Source: Limonium bicolor | Taxonomy: Eukaryota > Streptophyta > Magnoliopsida > Caryophyllales > Plumbaginaceae | Direction of reading: 5' to 3' | Length of the DNA: 64,000 nucleotides | NCBI GenBank assembly: GCA_023374045.1 | Contig: CM041776.1 | Span: 136,527,296 to 136,591,295 of the forward strand | Translations under genes and position numbers: made by a program | The notes under the pieces: model-generated | The model's database searches: none | The model's input: the letters and a program-made list of their open reading frames with translations, nothing else | What the model was told of the DNA's origin: nothing | In this document: positions 44,711-56,603 of the stretch, in pieces | How positions within the stretch are numbered: the stretch's first letter is position 1 | Layout of the letters: each line of letters opens with the position of its first letter

Positions 44711-46772
44711 TGTTATACCCAAAATTTCAACCCCCCGGAGTAGTCTCTAAGACATACGTGTTACAAAGGGCAAAAGGGGTCAAAAAGCACCAAGGCGGGA
44801 TTTTCCAAGGACATTATCGGGATTTTCTATTTTTATATGACTTGTTCATTATCTCCAAACACTTCCAAATATCATAGTCATTATGAAAGGTATTTCATGA
44901 TTCTCTGATAATATTTATTCTGGAAATTTAGCTTTTAATTCATATTATAAGCTAATTTCTTTAATTAACACATGAAATAACCTCAAAATAGAAATAATAA
45001 AAGGTTTCCAAAATTAAAATAAAATTGTCACATGGTTAGCATGACTACATACAGTCATAAACCTGAAATTATTTTATTTGGTACCTTAGCCCAAAATTTA
45101 AAAGAGAAATTCAATCATTTTTGCAATTTTCTCTCTCCTATGGAAAATACCGAAATTAAAACAAAACGTCATGAAATTTTAACACAAGATAGAGGATGTT
45201 TATTAGAGACTAATGCCGTTGGAATTTCGTTATTTCGACTTTCCAATAATAAGTTATGAATTATGGGAGATTCCATATTGCAAGATTTTTATCTAATCGG
45301 TTATTTATCAAAATAACCCGATTCCAACTCTCAAAATTCTTAAAATCATCCTTTATCTTCAGTTAAAATTTCATAATTTATCTCGGCCTGAAACATATTT
45401 TACAAAATCAGATTCCCTTAGAGCACAAAATCAGCGTTTTAGATAAAGATCTTGCTCTATCAATTTGACCATGCTCTTTCTATAAAAGGACCCCCCAAAA
45501 ACGAACTAGGGCGGAGGAGGACACCTCCAAAGTCAGAAAACACAGCCACAAACTTTCTCCCCACGTTTTAACACTTCCAATCCTCAAATCAATACCGAAA
45601 CACTGCAGAAATCACCCCGAAATCACCAAAAACTCATCCTTTCTTCTCCTATTGAAACTCCAAGCACCAAAAACACACAAAACCCCACAAAAACACCTCC
45701 AAAACATGAAGAACAGCAAGAACAACCAACAACCAGAAGCTTGGGTCGAAATCCTCTCGGGTCTGCCATCAACGGAGCACTCGACGAATCCCGGTGTGAA
45801 GAAACGTTGTGAATCCGAAGGTAAAACAGGTACAAACTCCACTTCCCTAATTCTCCACGGTATTATCTGTCTTGCCTCAAAATTTGGGCTCAAACTAACC
45901 TTCGTACGCTTCTGTATTGTTGTTTATTCAAGCTTCTGTCCAATAACTTGTTTACCAAGTTTCATGCATAATTCGAATTCAAATTGAGAACTTTCGATCT
46001 AACGCATTGTACATCTTTCAGGCTACACACCCATAAAATTTGAGCCAAAAACACCTTCGGGAACAGCCTCAACGCCGCCGTCCGAGGGCTGTCCGCACCC
46101 ACGGACGTCGTGTCCGGGGTCCCGGACTCCCTGTCCGAAAGCCCGGACGCCCACGGACGGCGGCGGGTTTTTTTTTTAATTTTTTTTAAAATTTAGGTTT
46201 TCTAATAATGTCCGGGCCCCTGGACAGCCTGTCCGTGGCCCCGGACTTTACAATTTTCTATTTTCTGTTTAATTCGACTTTTATTGTTATGTAGGTTAAC
46301 TGGGGTCCGTGGCTTCGGACATTAGGTCCGTGGCTACGGACAGAAACAAAATTTGACCTAATTCTGCCTCTGAAACCCTAGTTTAGGTAACTTTCAATTT
46401 CACTTTAATTTTCTGTCAAAAAACGTTAAAAAATAAAAAAAAACAGAAGCGCGCACCTAGGTTAAAAACAACTTTGTAGAAAGCCGTAAACGAATCAAGT
46501 AGAGGAAAAACGACCTAGGAAGGGTAATGAAAGTAATTTGAACCCTAATTAAGTCGAATATCAAGCCCCCGAACCCGAACTCTCCTTTCCTAATTTGATC
46601 TAGGTAAAAATTAGGTGGTGACTCATAATAGGTTCCAGTGGGCTAGCTTAGGTTTTAATAATTATTGTTTTATGACATAGTTATTAATCTTAGGTTATAA
46701 GTGGACCTAAAACCCGACTAGATCCCAAACAATTTAATCAACATAGGACAGGGTTTAAAATCGAGGCTCACA
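44711..46772 (+). repeat. O2 3' LTR (2062 bp)
   Basis: It is preceded by the purine-rich TTGACGGGGGGCAATC. It runs from TGTTATACCC to GGCTCACA and is followed by ACAGG. TATA box at 45481. The GTCCG cassette at about 46073-46340 is intact here, unlike the eroded 5' LTR copy. Confidence 0.92.
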
Positions 46773-46777
46773 ACAGG

Positions 46778-47395
46778 TCAACGATAGGTCAACAACAGGT
46801 CAACGAAGGAAACAATGATGTTGAGAATCCTCTATCTCCATCAACCATTCATCAATCTTGTGCTTTGTACAAAAATCATCCAGTGGAGAATATCATATCA
46901 GATATATCCAAAGGAACTAAGACAAAAGCACAAACTCGAGATCTTATAGCCTTCTCAACGACAGTCTCACCCATCAAGCCCAAGAACGTCAAGGAAGCTC
47001 TTTGAGACTCAGACTGGATCAATGCAATGCAAGAAGAACTAAACCAGTTTGAAAGATGCAAAGTCTGGCATCTTGTGCCTCGTCCTTCACATCAAGGGGT
47101 ACTTGGCACAAAATGGGTCTTTAGAAACAAAATGAATGAGATGGGAGAAGTTTTCAAGAACAAAGCTCGTTTGGTAGCTCAAGGATATCGTCAACAAGAA
47201 GGGATAGACTTCAAAGAAACCTTTGCTCTAGTAGCAAGGATGGAGTCCATCAGATTACTAATAGCATTTTCTGCACACATAGGAATCAAAATCTTCCAAC
47301 TTGATATCAAAAGTGCCTTCCTAAATGGGTACGTCAAAGAGGAAGTGTATGTTGAGCAGCCTCCTAGTTTTGAGACACAAGAAGGAAAGGACATG
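46778..47395 (+). pseudogene. Ty1/copia reverse transcriptase, N-terminal part
   Basis: It continues the copia polyprotein after O2. The frame shows WINAMQEELNQFERCKVW, WVFRNKMNE, KARLVAQGYRQQEGIDF, and then the LDIKSAFLNG block that includes a catalytic aspartate. A TGA at 47003-47005 interrupts the frame just upstream. The fragment ends at the ATG duplicated by CACTA element C2, and the frame resumes at 51034. Confidence 0.92.
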
Positions 47396-50300
47396 CACTA
47401 GTAAAAATAATTTTATAACACTCCTATTATACACAGTTTAGCGTAATGAGTGTTATAAAATGTATTATAACACGGTTTAGTTACTTTTGCGTGTTATAAG
47501 TCATATTCTTAATATAGAATGAGGATTTACAACATGGTTGATTTTAAACCGTGTTGTAAAGTTGTAAAGAAAAATAAATAATGAGTCTTGCAACCTGTTA
47601 AGTGTCAGCTGTGCTTTTAATTTATTTTTACAGCTTTGAGAACACGGGTCTTTGACCAACCGAGTTTTATAATTCTCTAATTAGATATAGGAAAGTGGGT
47701 ATCTTCCAACTCATTTCTTCAACCCACCTCTGTACTCTCCATCGTGGTCTCTCTATGGTCAGCGCCATCACCAACGAACATCGGCCGTCCACTGACACAC
47801 CAACCCACACCGGTCTTATGCCGAGGCACCAGGGCGCACTGGCCTTCCACCAGCGGCGGGGGTAGTTACTTCTTCACCTACGTGTGGACGCCTTCCTCAC
47901 TCCTAACCTAAACTCTTAAATTAATCAAGGCAGCAATACCGGCGAACATTGCCGCGGTTGAATGAGTGGAGTCGGTAGTAGCGGTAACTTCCTAGACAGT
48001 GAGCGACGCCCTCGAAAGTCAAGTTTGATCGATTTACCTCACCACATTTCGAATCATCAGCACCTCTTTCCGTCACGTTCTAGCCGAGTTCCAATCTGAA
48101 AATCACCTACCCTATTTAATGGGTTTCTAAAGGTTACATTTCTCATTCATTTGTACATAGCTTAGGATGGTGTGGTCGCTGAATGAAACATAACTCATGT
48201 ATTATGCACATTTTAGTGGTTTTCAATAGTAGGCTGTTTTGGGGATTTTTGTTCGTTTGGTTGATGCAGAAATGTTGTGCTATATGGGGATAGTCATCTG
48301 GTGGCATGGGACTATACTAAATTTACAGAAGATTTGTTAGTTAATACACATATTTGTAGGTTCCATTGTAGGATTACATGAATTCCTATCGGTTATATAG
48401 ATTTATAAGGAATGTATACAATTTTGATGTTGGAGATAGTGTTTGTTTATGAGGATCAGGGATTAGATGGAGAAATATTATTGGCAAGGAAATTATAAAA
48501 TGTACATGTGCATATGTTTATTGACGTTGTTATGTAGTGTTTGTGATCGATTGTTAAATTACTTAAACCTATTGATAAGATATATAATCTTGTTCTCTGT
48601 TCTGGAAAAAGCCATAATTTATTGCAGGTTTTAATCTATACGTATGGACATGCATGGGTATATTGAAATATGATCTGAACAAAAATGCTAAGAAATCAAT
48701 GGTCCTTCGGTTCCCTTGGTTTCCATGCTGCTACTATGATCATGTTGTTGATTTCTTGTAATCTAATAAAAATGTTAGGGATTTGAGCAAAATTAACTAT
48801 AGCAAGGTACGACACTCAAATCATTGACTGTCCGGTTACTTTTCTAAGGGGAGAGTATATCCTTTTTTCAATTTATTTAATTTGTCTCAAAATATTAACT
48901 GAATGGCTTTAGTTTATTTTTGTATTGCTTGTGAAAGAGAGTGAGAGGAGAATGAGTGGATACTAGGAGAAGATAGACAAGGAGTGGAAGGATGAGAAAG
49001 AATGGAAAGTGTAGGGTTGAAAAAGTGATGATAGAGGGAGTTGGAAGAAGGACGAAGATGGGTCCTTTTTACTAATTTTACATACAAGTAGCTCATCTTT
49101 TATCAGGTTCTAAATGAACACTACAATCTTATATGAAGCATTTATGTTTCAGATTCAAAATACAACAGCCCATCGAACGAGGATTTAGTTTTTCTTTCTT
49201 GTCAGATTACATCTGTATATTTAAAATATTATTCATTCACCTAAGAAAATAAAAATCTTTTGTGCAAACAGCTTAAAGTACTTCAGTTGTGGTCACAGAT
49301 GCACTTGTCAAGGAAAAGGGTGAAACCAAAAGTTGCTTACTCTTTTTGTTCATGACAAAATATAATGGCCCCATTCTATACATATATATATATATATATA
49401 TATCATGATGTAGGCCCTATTATAAAAAATAAAATCCTTCACCAAACTAACTGCTGATGTGAATTAATTGTTTTTCTAATCTTTTTTTTTCAAACTACGG
49501 CTGAATTTCCACTTTGTATCAGTGTCAACAAACATATATGTGATGAACAAGATTTTACATCTATCCAGTTGCCTTCTAGTTGTTCTTGTGTGTGTAGAAC
49601 AAACTTATTGCTCATGTGAAATAAATTCCTTTTTATTCAATTCCTCTTCCTAGCCTAGGTGTGTGTAGAACAAGGAATAGGGATAGATACATAAATCCTA
49701 ACTCAATTGTTTTGAACCTCTAACCAAGTTGGTTGAAGGAGAAGTGTGGATTTGAAGCATGATCTGTGTTTCTCATTTTTGTAGTATCAATAGTGGTAGT
49801 GGTTGGTCTTGGTTAGATGATATTTGTCATGTGTTCTTGTCATCTAGTTGTGATCCATCATGGCAACGCAACCGGTAGTTGTGTCTAGAATTATGATGTT
49901 AGTGGGTAGTGACTATAACATTTAGCCTAATTCTTTGTCACCCTTTCGTAATTCATATTGTTGAGAATTTAATTGGCTAGCACAACTTAGTTGCATATCT
50001 TGAATTTCTTCGGTTCATATATTCTCCTAACCTTTGTTGAAAAATCCAGCAGATATCCACTCTTGCTACTGTTAGCTGATGTTTCTATTCTCACTGATGT
50101 GCATATTTTTTGGCAGCATCAATACTCATGTTTCATCCCTTTTTATGGTCAGCTTTGTAGACTTAATTACTAGAACATCCTTCTAAATCATTTTGGTTCA
50201 TATTTGAGCAACTAAAACGATCATTAAAATTACATTAGTAATAGTGTTGATGCAATCTATTCTACTACTTATAGCTCATAAGCTGTGCAAATTACTCTTC

Positions 50301-51033
50301 TGGTTAATTACTACTTCATTTAGTAAATACTTTGATCTTTTTTACTTGCTTCTCAGCGTGGAAGATGACAAACAAGGATTGGGCAAGTCAGCGGAATAGA
50401 GATCCATGTTTTGGAACTTTCAGTAAGCAATGATTTGTTACGTGTTTTTTTCCTATTTTTGTGCTAGGAATTGTAAAAGCTTTGTATTACTTTTGTGAAA
50501 CTGGAAATGGGGACTGAGTAGAAATGTGAAAACTTTGTATAGTATTGTGCATTGGCAAATGAAGAATGAATAAAAATGTGAAAGAGTTTGACATTTTTGT
50601 GAGTTTGCGAGATGCGCAGCTGTTTATATGTTGGCGTTTGATCATATAAATGGGTCACATTTGTAAATTTGACAGGTATTATTAAACATAATAAATTGTA
50701 ACACGGTTACATGCTGAATGATTTTATAACACGGTTATATGCTCAACTGTGTTATAAAAGTGTGTTTGATAACGTGGTTGAGTCGCCTTTAATGTACTTT
50801 TATAACACGGTTCATGGAAATCCGTATTATAAAAACTTTTTTTCCCACCTTCATTTATGTGTTTATATCACGGGTTTTGGTTGAACAAACCGTGCTATAT
50901 AATATTTTATAACACAGTTATTTAACAGTGTTATAAAATAACTGATTATATACGACTGCAGTTTACAACACTCCCCTTAACCGTGTTATAAAACCAATTT
51001 TAACCGTGTTATAAAGTGTTTTTTCTACTAGCG
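47396..51033. mobile_element. Non-autonomous CACTA-type transposon C2 (3.64 kb)
   Basis: Left end CACTAGTAAAAATAA; right end inverted CGCTAGTAGAAAAAA, with one terminal base changed from CACTA. The target duplication is ATG (47393-47395 and 51034-51036), and the insertion splits the copia reverse transcriptase between codons. Subterminal zones (about 47410-47580 and 50680-51020) are dense in direct and inverted TTATAACACGG / ACCGTGTTATAAA motifs, different from those of C1. No transposase frame is visible. The interior (47600-50680) is AT-rich, with a G+C-richer patch at 47740-48010 and a TA microsatellite at 49382-49403; it may be captured host DNA. Confidence 0.87.
49382..49403. repeat. (TA)n microsatellite inside C2
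   Basis: About eleven uninterrupted TA dinucleotides. No other meaning is visible. Confidence 0.9.
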
Positions 51034-52130
51034 ATGGTACTTAAACTCGACAAAGCTCTTTATGGGCTCAAACAAGCTCCAAGATCATGGTATGATCGTC
51101 TTTCTTCCTATCTCTTGGAAAACCAATTCAAAAGAGGAAAGGTGGATAAAACCTTGTTTGTGTACAACAACAAGAGGGATTTCTTAATTCTGCAAGTATA
51201 CATTGATGATATAATCTTTGGAGCCTCTAATGAGAAATATTGTAAGAAATTTGACGCATTGATGAAAAGGGAATTTGAGATGAGAGATCTGGGTGAATTG
51301 AAGTTCTTTCTAGGACTTCAAGTCAAGCAAAATGACGAAGGGACTATCATATCCCAAGGGAAGTACGTAAAGGATTTGCTGAAGACATTTGGAATGGAGG
51401 AATGTAAAACATTTGACACACCAATGGCAGTTGGCACCAAGATGGGCATCATGACTGGTGACCGACCAATCGACCAGCGATCATACAGAGAGATGATTGG
51501 TTTTCTACTATATTTAACTACTAGTAGACCTGACATTATGTAAAGCATTTCCTTATGTGTCTGGTTTCAAGCAGATCCAAGAGAAAGTCACCTCACAGCT
51601 GTAAAAAGAATCATGCGTTACTTAAAAGGAACCATGAATCTAGGTCTCTTTTATCATAAGTTCACTAACTGTAACGTTGTAGGATTTTCAGATGCAGACT
51701 ATGGAGGATTTATCACCGATAGAACGAGCACTTCAGGGATAACATTCTTTGTTGGGTCTTGTCTAATTGCATGGGGATCAAAGAAACAACTAAGTGTTGC
51801 CATCTCAATAGCTAAATCTGAATACATTGCTACGGCAAGCTGCTGTGCTCAACTCCTATGGCTTAAACAACAAATTGGTGATTATGGCATCAAAATAGAT
51901 ACATTACCAATTATGTGTGACAATACAAGTGCCATCTCTATTTCCAAAAATCTTGTGCATCATTCTCGTACCAAACATATTGATATTAGACATCACTTTC
52001 TTAGAGATTGCTGTGAAAAGGAATTAGTTGGTTTAAACTTTAAAGTATATTTCTACTGAAGCCAACTAGCTGACTTCTTTACTAAGATAGTTCATGATCT
52101 TGGAATGATATTCATTAATCATAATTAAAC
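51034..52130 (+). pseudogene. Ty1/copia reverse transcriptase C-terminal part and RNase H
   Basis: The frame begins VLKLDKALYGLKQAPRSWYD and contains the YIDD catalytic motif (51199-51210). FEMRDLGELKFFLGLQ and SYREMIGFLLYLTTSRPDI follow. RNase H follows, with DADYGG, SKSEY-type and CDNTSA motifs, then HHSRTKHIDIRHHFLRD and QLADFFTK. This order and wording fit the SIRE/Maximus lineage of copia. A TAA at 51541 and a TGA at 52057 break it. Together with 36499-37458 and 46778-47395 it forms one polyprotein relic cut by O2 and C2. Confidence 0.92.
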
Positions 52131-52355
52131 CGTCTTTTATTTCCCATGATCGGTCACCGACATGTGAGAAACACCTATTATATTGTCGTTCAGTAGTCAA
52201 TGATTAGTTTAATGCATAGAAATTATGTCAAACGACTAATTGAAACAGATTTGTCATTTTCCACAAAATGAGGTTAGTTTAGAGATAGTTCAACGGGTAG
52301 AAACGGGAAAATCGTCAACAATCGATGACAACCTGTCACGACCGCTGCCCGTTAT
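52131..52355 (+). other. Copia sequence downstream of pol
   Basis: Non-coding continuation of the copia element up to the LARD-C insertion point at 52355/52356. SIRE-type elements often have an extra ORF here, but none is visible in this short piece. Confidence 0.5.
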
Positions 52356-55300
52356 TGAAATACCCCAAACCTTAATATGTTAATTAATTATGTAATTATG
52401 ATTTTCTACGGCTAATTAAGTCCTTAAGATCATTGGTGAAGAAATAAAAAACCAAAAAAAGAAAAAGAAAATGCGTAAGAGTCACAAAACTTGAGAACGC
52501 GTATTTAATTATTTTAGGAGGTATATAACCTTCACAAGGGTTATAAATATATTTTTATACCCTGATTACACACTAAGAACATGTGGGAAAAATTCCAGAA
52601 GAAAACGGATCCAAATAATGCGTTAAAATGCTAACGGAGTCTTAAAGCGCGTTTTTCGAGGAAACCCAAAAACGTGACTTTAAACGGTCAAATGACCCCG
52701 TAAAAAATTATAGTTGACTACATAACTATAAATAAACATTAATGGGAGTTTAATAGCCATAAAAATTAAATAAACAAGAAAATCCTGGAAAACGGGCCCG
52801 GTTAGTGAATAGTGCTAAACCGGGTAAATAAACGAGCGTTTCTGTAAAAAAATTAAAAACGCTCCAGCATGTGTTACTGTAAGGGGGCCGGTTTTAATAT
52901 GTTAATTAGCCCTCTCACACTCTTGACTAGTTAGCTAGTTAAATAAGTCAAAAAGCAATAAAACAAAAAGTAACTTATACCCCCACCCACACTCTCTCTC
53001 CTCCTTTATTTCTTTTTTTCCCCTCTCTTTCCTCTTCCTTCTTCCTCAAGCGATTTTCTCCTCTCTCTCTCTCTGTTGCTGAACGACATTGCAGCCCCCA
53101 TGGCTTCCTCCACTTCTTCTCCTTGTCCAAGCTAGCTCCAAGCTTAAATCACAAAAATAATTACATATTTGTGATCCTCTCACCAAGCTCTACACTTCCC
53201 TCTTTTCAAAATCCGAAAATAATGAAGTTCATCTCCATGGGTTTTTCCCATTTGAAGAGAAAATGGCACCAATGGGAAGCTTGGAGTCTTCTCTCTCTCC
53301 TAAGGTAAAAATATTCATGAAAAACTCATATTTCCTCCTCCTCTTGTATTGGCCGATTTTGCCCATCCTCATGCCTTGTTTTCTTCTTGTTTTGGAGCTT
53401 CATTCAACCCTCCAATGGTGGAGTAAATGCCTTCTTGATTCATGGGTGAAAATCCCTCTTAAAAGGCTCAAAAGGTAAACCCTAACCTTATGTTTTAAGC
53501 CCTTTGATTGAATTAAAATTTCCTAAGGGTTAGATAATTAATAGAATGTATTTTGTGTTTCTTGAATGTTGGGATGGAGTTTTGAAACTCCATTCCCTCA
53601 TGACCGATTTTGAGGAGATGGGGAGCAAGAGGAGAATTAATGAGAGACTTGTGAATTTAAGGTAAGAAAACTACCTTAATAACTATCTTGGTTATTGTAG
53701 AACTTGGGATGGGGAAGTTTTGGAAGAAAATCCAAAATAAATAACTCACCTTAAGCTTATGTGGTGTTTTAAGGAAATTTTGTTGTTTTGGTGCAATTAT
53801 AAATGTTGAGTGTAGTGCAGGTGTTGCTAATAATATGAGGAAATTCAGTGTTTAAATTTAATGTTGTTTAAGGGCCTAAGAGCCAAGCTTTTAAAGTTAT
53901 ATACATTGAGGTGATCATTGTTAAAATGATGGAATTGATGTGTGGCCTTGAATGAGTTGATGGTTGGAGTGCTTTGGTGAGCTAAGTAATGTGTGGGAAC
54001 ATGTTAAAATTATGGGGAGGTTATGGCGAAATTTTGGTAGAAAATGTGTGATTTGATGATGGCTTAGTAAATGGGAGAACCTTGGTGTTATAGTGTTGAG
54101 TAGAGGGGATTGATGGCCTTATAATGGTAGATAGAGAATGGAGATAAGAGAGTGCAAAATCTGTAGCATAATGATGCCTGGTAACTTGGAGTTTCAAGAA
54201 GAAGAGCTTGTGTTTGTAACTTGTGAAACAAGGAGTGAACGTGGGATTTTAGAGATGCATGGTCTAGGAATGCAAAATAATGAGAGGTAGAAACAAGCAA
54301 GAGGAAGTAAGAAATGCAAAATAATGTAAAGAATGCAAAATGTGATAGTTTGATTTGTGGATTTGAGCAAGAATTGGAGTAAGGGTTTAACCAATGATTT
54401 GGAGAGGTTTAATGCATGTTTTAAGATGTTTAAACATGTAGGAAGCATGTGGAAAGATTGTGGAATAAGTGGAAAAAAATTTGGATGAATTTGGAGCTCA
54501 GAATGTGTAGAAAAACGGTTTTTAAAATGGGTTCTGTTCTGGACCGCCCCTAGGGACCGCCCCTGTGGGGAGGTCTAGTGCGCCGAAATGCAGAAAACGA
54601 AAAAACGGGTAGCTTCTGCTGTGGAGCGGTCCATACCAGAGAAACATAAAAAAATTTGTTTAAGACTCCTAATGATGGGGGATTGAATGGTAATGGTTTT
54701 AGGTGATGTTTAGGCCTTGTTTGGTGACATGTAAAGGCCTTAAAGTGGGTAAACAAGTGTTAGGTTTGGTGTGAGAGTTGTAAACTTAAGATCACAAGAG
54801 TAAATTAAGTATAACGGGATGACGGGGTTAACTATGGGCGCAATAGACGTTAAACAACATATTACACCAATGTTAATGAAAGTAATTGTATTGTTACCAG
54901 TTGTTCAAGGATTGTTCGAGGAAAATAGGAGGGCACAATAGAGTGGTACTTGGTGACAGGTATGGTTTTCTTGCAACCTGTGTCCTACCGGATTACACCG
55001 GCTTGTATGCCAACTTGTTTTTCTGTGTGTTTGCCACCTTGCGAAGATAAAGCATGAAATGAGTTTATAGTAATTCATTAATATGGCGTAAATAATTCCG
55101 ATACCGTTTAACCTTAATTATGTGCTAACCCGTAGCTAACCGTCCCAAGGATCACATAAGAGATCGGTATTCGGATTAAACGTCCCAACCTACGGGAACG
55201 TTCTAACTATGGCTATCTGTGTGTTAGTGTATGTTATGGTTGTGTGTGATGTGTGTGACTTCGTTTAGTATGTTGTCATTTAATGAATGATGTCGTCCAT

Positions 55301-56586
55301 GTTGTCGAATGGGATGTTACCTCCCTTGTGTGTGATTAACCAAACTTGTAACACCAAATGGTGCATGTATGTGATAAGTTCCATAAAGGAATTTCTAACT
55401 AATATGTATATATATTATGGGGGGTGAGGAATCTGGTCGTTCCGGTCGTGCGCGTTGTTTGGGAGTTGATGTATATATTGAATTAACTCCCACTCTGTTA
55501 TGTTATGGTTGTTTTTCCTTCTTAGATTACAATCACCCACAAGCTTAACCAAGGCTTACCTACCTCGTTATTACTCGGGCTAGGGGGAATACTGTTATGT
55601 TATGGTTGTTTTCCTTCCTTAGATTACAACCACCCACAAGCTTAACCAAGGCTTACCTAACTCATCATTATTGGAGCTAGGGGGAAATTCTGTATGGTGT
55701 GATCGGTCCTATATTACGGCCGACACATCTAAGTGAAGTAAATGTGTATGATGTGCTCGGGCCTATATTTCCTCCGGCACATCCTAAGTAAAGTGTATGT
55801 TCTCTAAGAAGAACGGTATTAAGTTGTATACATGTTATTATGTGAAGTATGTTGTTATGTTGTGTACGTTGATCTCCGAAATCAACCCCGTACAAATATA
55901 AGGGGGTAATTAAGTATAACCCGATTAAATGGGAATGCGTCGTCTAGCCAGGAATACCTCCATTAGGGTAGAACCATTAAGGGCCAAAGAACACAATAAT
56001 GTGATCTAACCAATGTGATGTGCTAATCTTATGTTTGTATCCTATTCATTGGATGTGTGATTTATAAGCATTTTATGTGTGTATAGTTTCATGCATGTTT
56101 TAAATAAAAGTAACCGCATGCTCAGACGACAAATAGTTGTGCGTGGCCCGGTAGTATGCGGGCTGCTCGATTACCATACCAGCAAAGGTGCTGACCCCCT
56201 TTGGGGGGCCCCCATACTTTTCAGGTACAATGGAGCTGACAGCCGTTCGAGAGTAGGACGGGGTAGCTGTTTATACTTGGATAGTTATTAGGTTGTTTAT
56301 GTAGTTGAAAGGGATGTAACACCGAAGTTTGATAATCGGTAGCTGAAAGTATAGACTCGGTACAGTTGTAATGTAAATGTATGTATTTCAGTTTGGAAAC
56401 GGTTGGTAATGTAAAGTGTCACGCTCGGTAATCTTGTCCATCAGACCGGTACACTATGTATGTATTAGCCTTGTTAGCCACGTGGGTGGCTAACGGCGTG
56501 TAACACCCATGGATTAAGTTAAGTGTTGAGTTGTAATTACGCTGCTAAATGTTGTTAAGTATGGTGTTTGTAGTTGGGGTGTTACA
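52356..56586 (+). repeat. LARD-C 5' LTR (4231 bp)
   Basis: It starts TGAAATACCCC and ends GTTACA, five bases before the primer site. It aligns in reverse complement with the LARD-A and LARD-B LTRs and nearly identically with the LTR piece at 61965-63263. Splice-donor-like AAGGTAA motifs recur at about 53301, 53469 and 53660. The hairpin cassette is at 54533-54640. No coding content. Confidence 0.87.
54533..54640. repeat. GGACC-type hairpin cassette in LARD-C LTR
   Basis: It contains TCTGTTCTGGACCGCCCCTA and a following GGGACCGCCCCTGTGGGGAG, the reverse-complement equivalent of LARD-B 17424-17470. A partial second unit (tctgctgtggagcggtcc) lies at about 54613-54631. It shares sequence with the LARD-B cassette but not with that of LARD-A. 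Confidence 0.8.
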
Positions 56587-56591
56587 AAAAG

Positions 56592-56603
56592 TGGTATCAG
56601 AGC
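56592..56603 (+). other. Primer-binding site of LARD-C
   Basis: A perfect TGGTATCAGAGC, complementary to the initiator Met-tRNA 3' end, five bases after the 5' LTR. Confidence 0.92.

Larger units (their letters stand above)
37459..46772 (+). mobile_element. Ogre/Tat-like non-coding LTR retrotransposon O2, complete
   Basis: 5' LTR 37459-39477, interior 39478-44710, 3' LTR 44711-46772, with target duplication ACAGG at 37454-37458 and 46773-46777 inside the copia element. The primer site is a clean TGGCGACTCTGCTGGGG. The interior is about 1.6 kb shorter than in O1 and lacks its ORF. It keeps the conserved non-coding segments, hairpins and tandem arrays, so O2 encodes nothing and is a further reduced relative of O1. 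Confidence 0.87.

Noticed and set aside
50356..50410. Exon-like text in C2 that could be the start of a transposase-associated domain
   Set aside because: Only about fifteen residues, no further matching frame; too little to call.
53123..53478. ORFs in the LARD-C LTR
   Set aside because: Leucine/serine-rich frames in pyrimidine-rich LTR; the matching 3' LTR copy has indels that change the frame.
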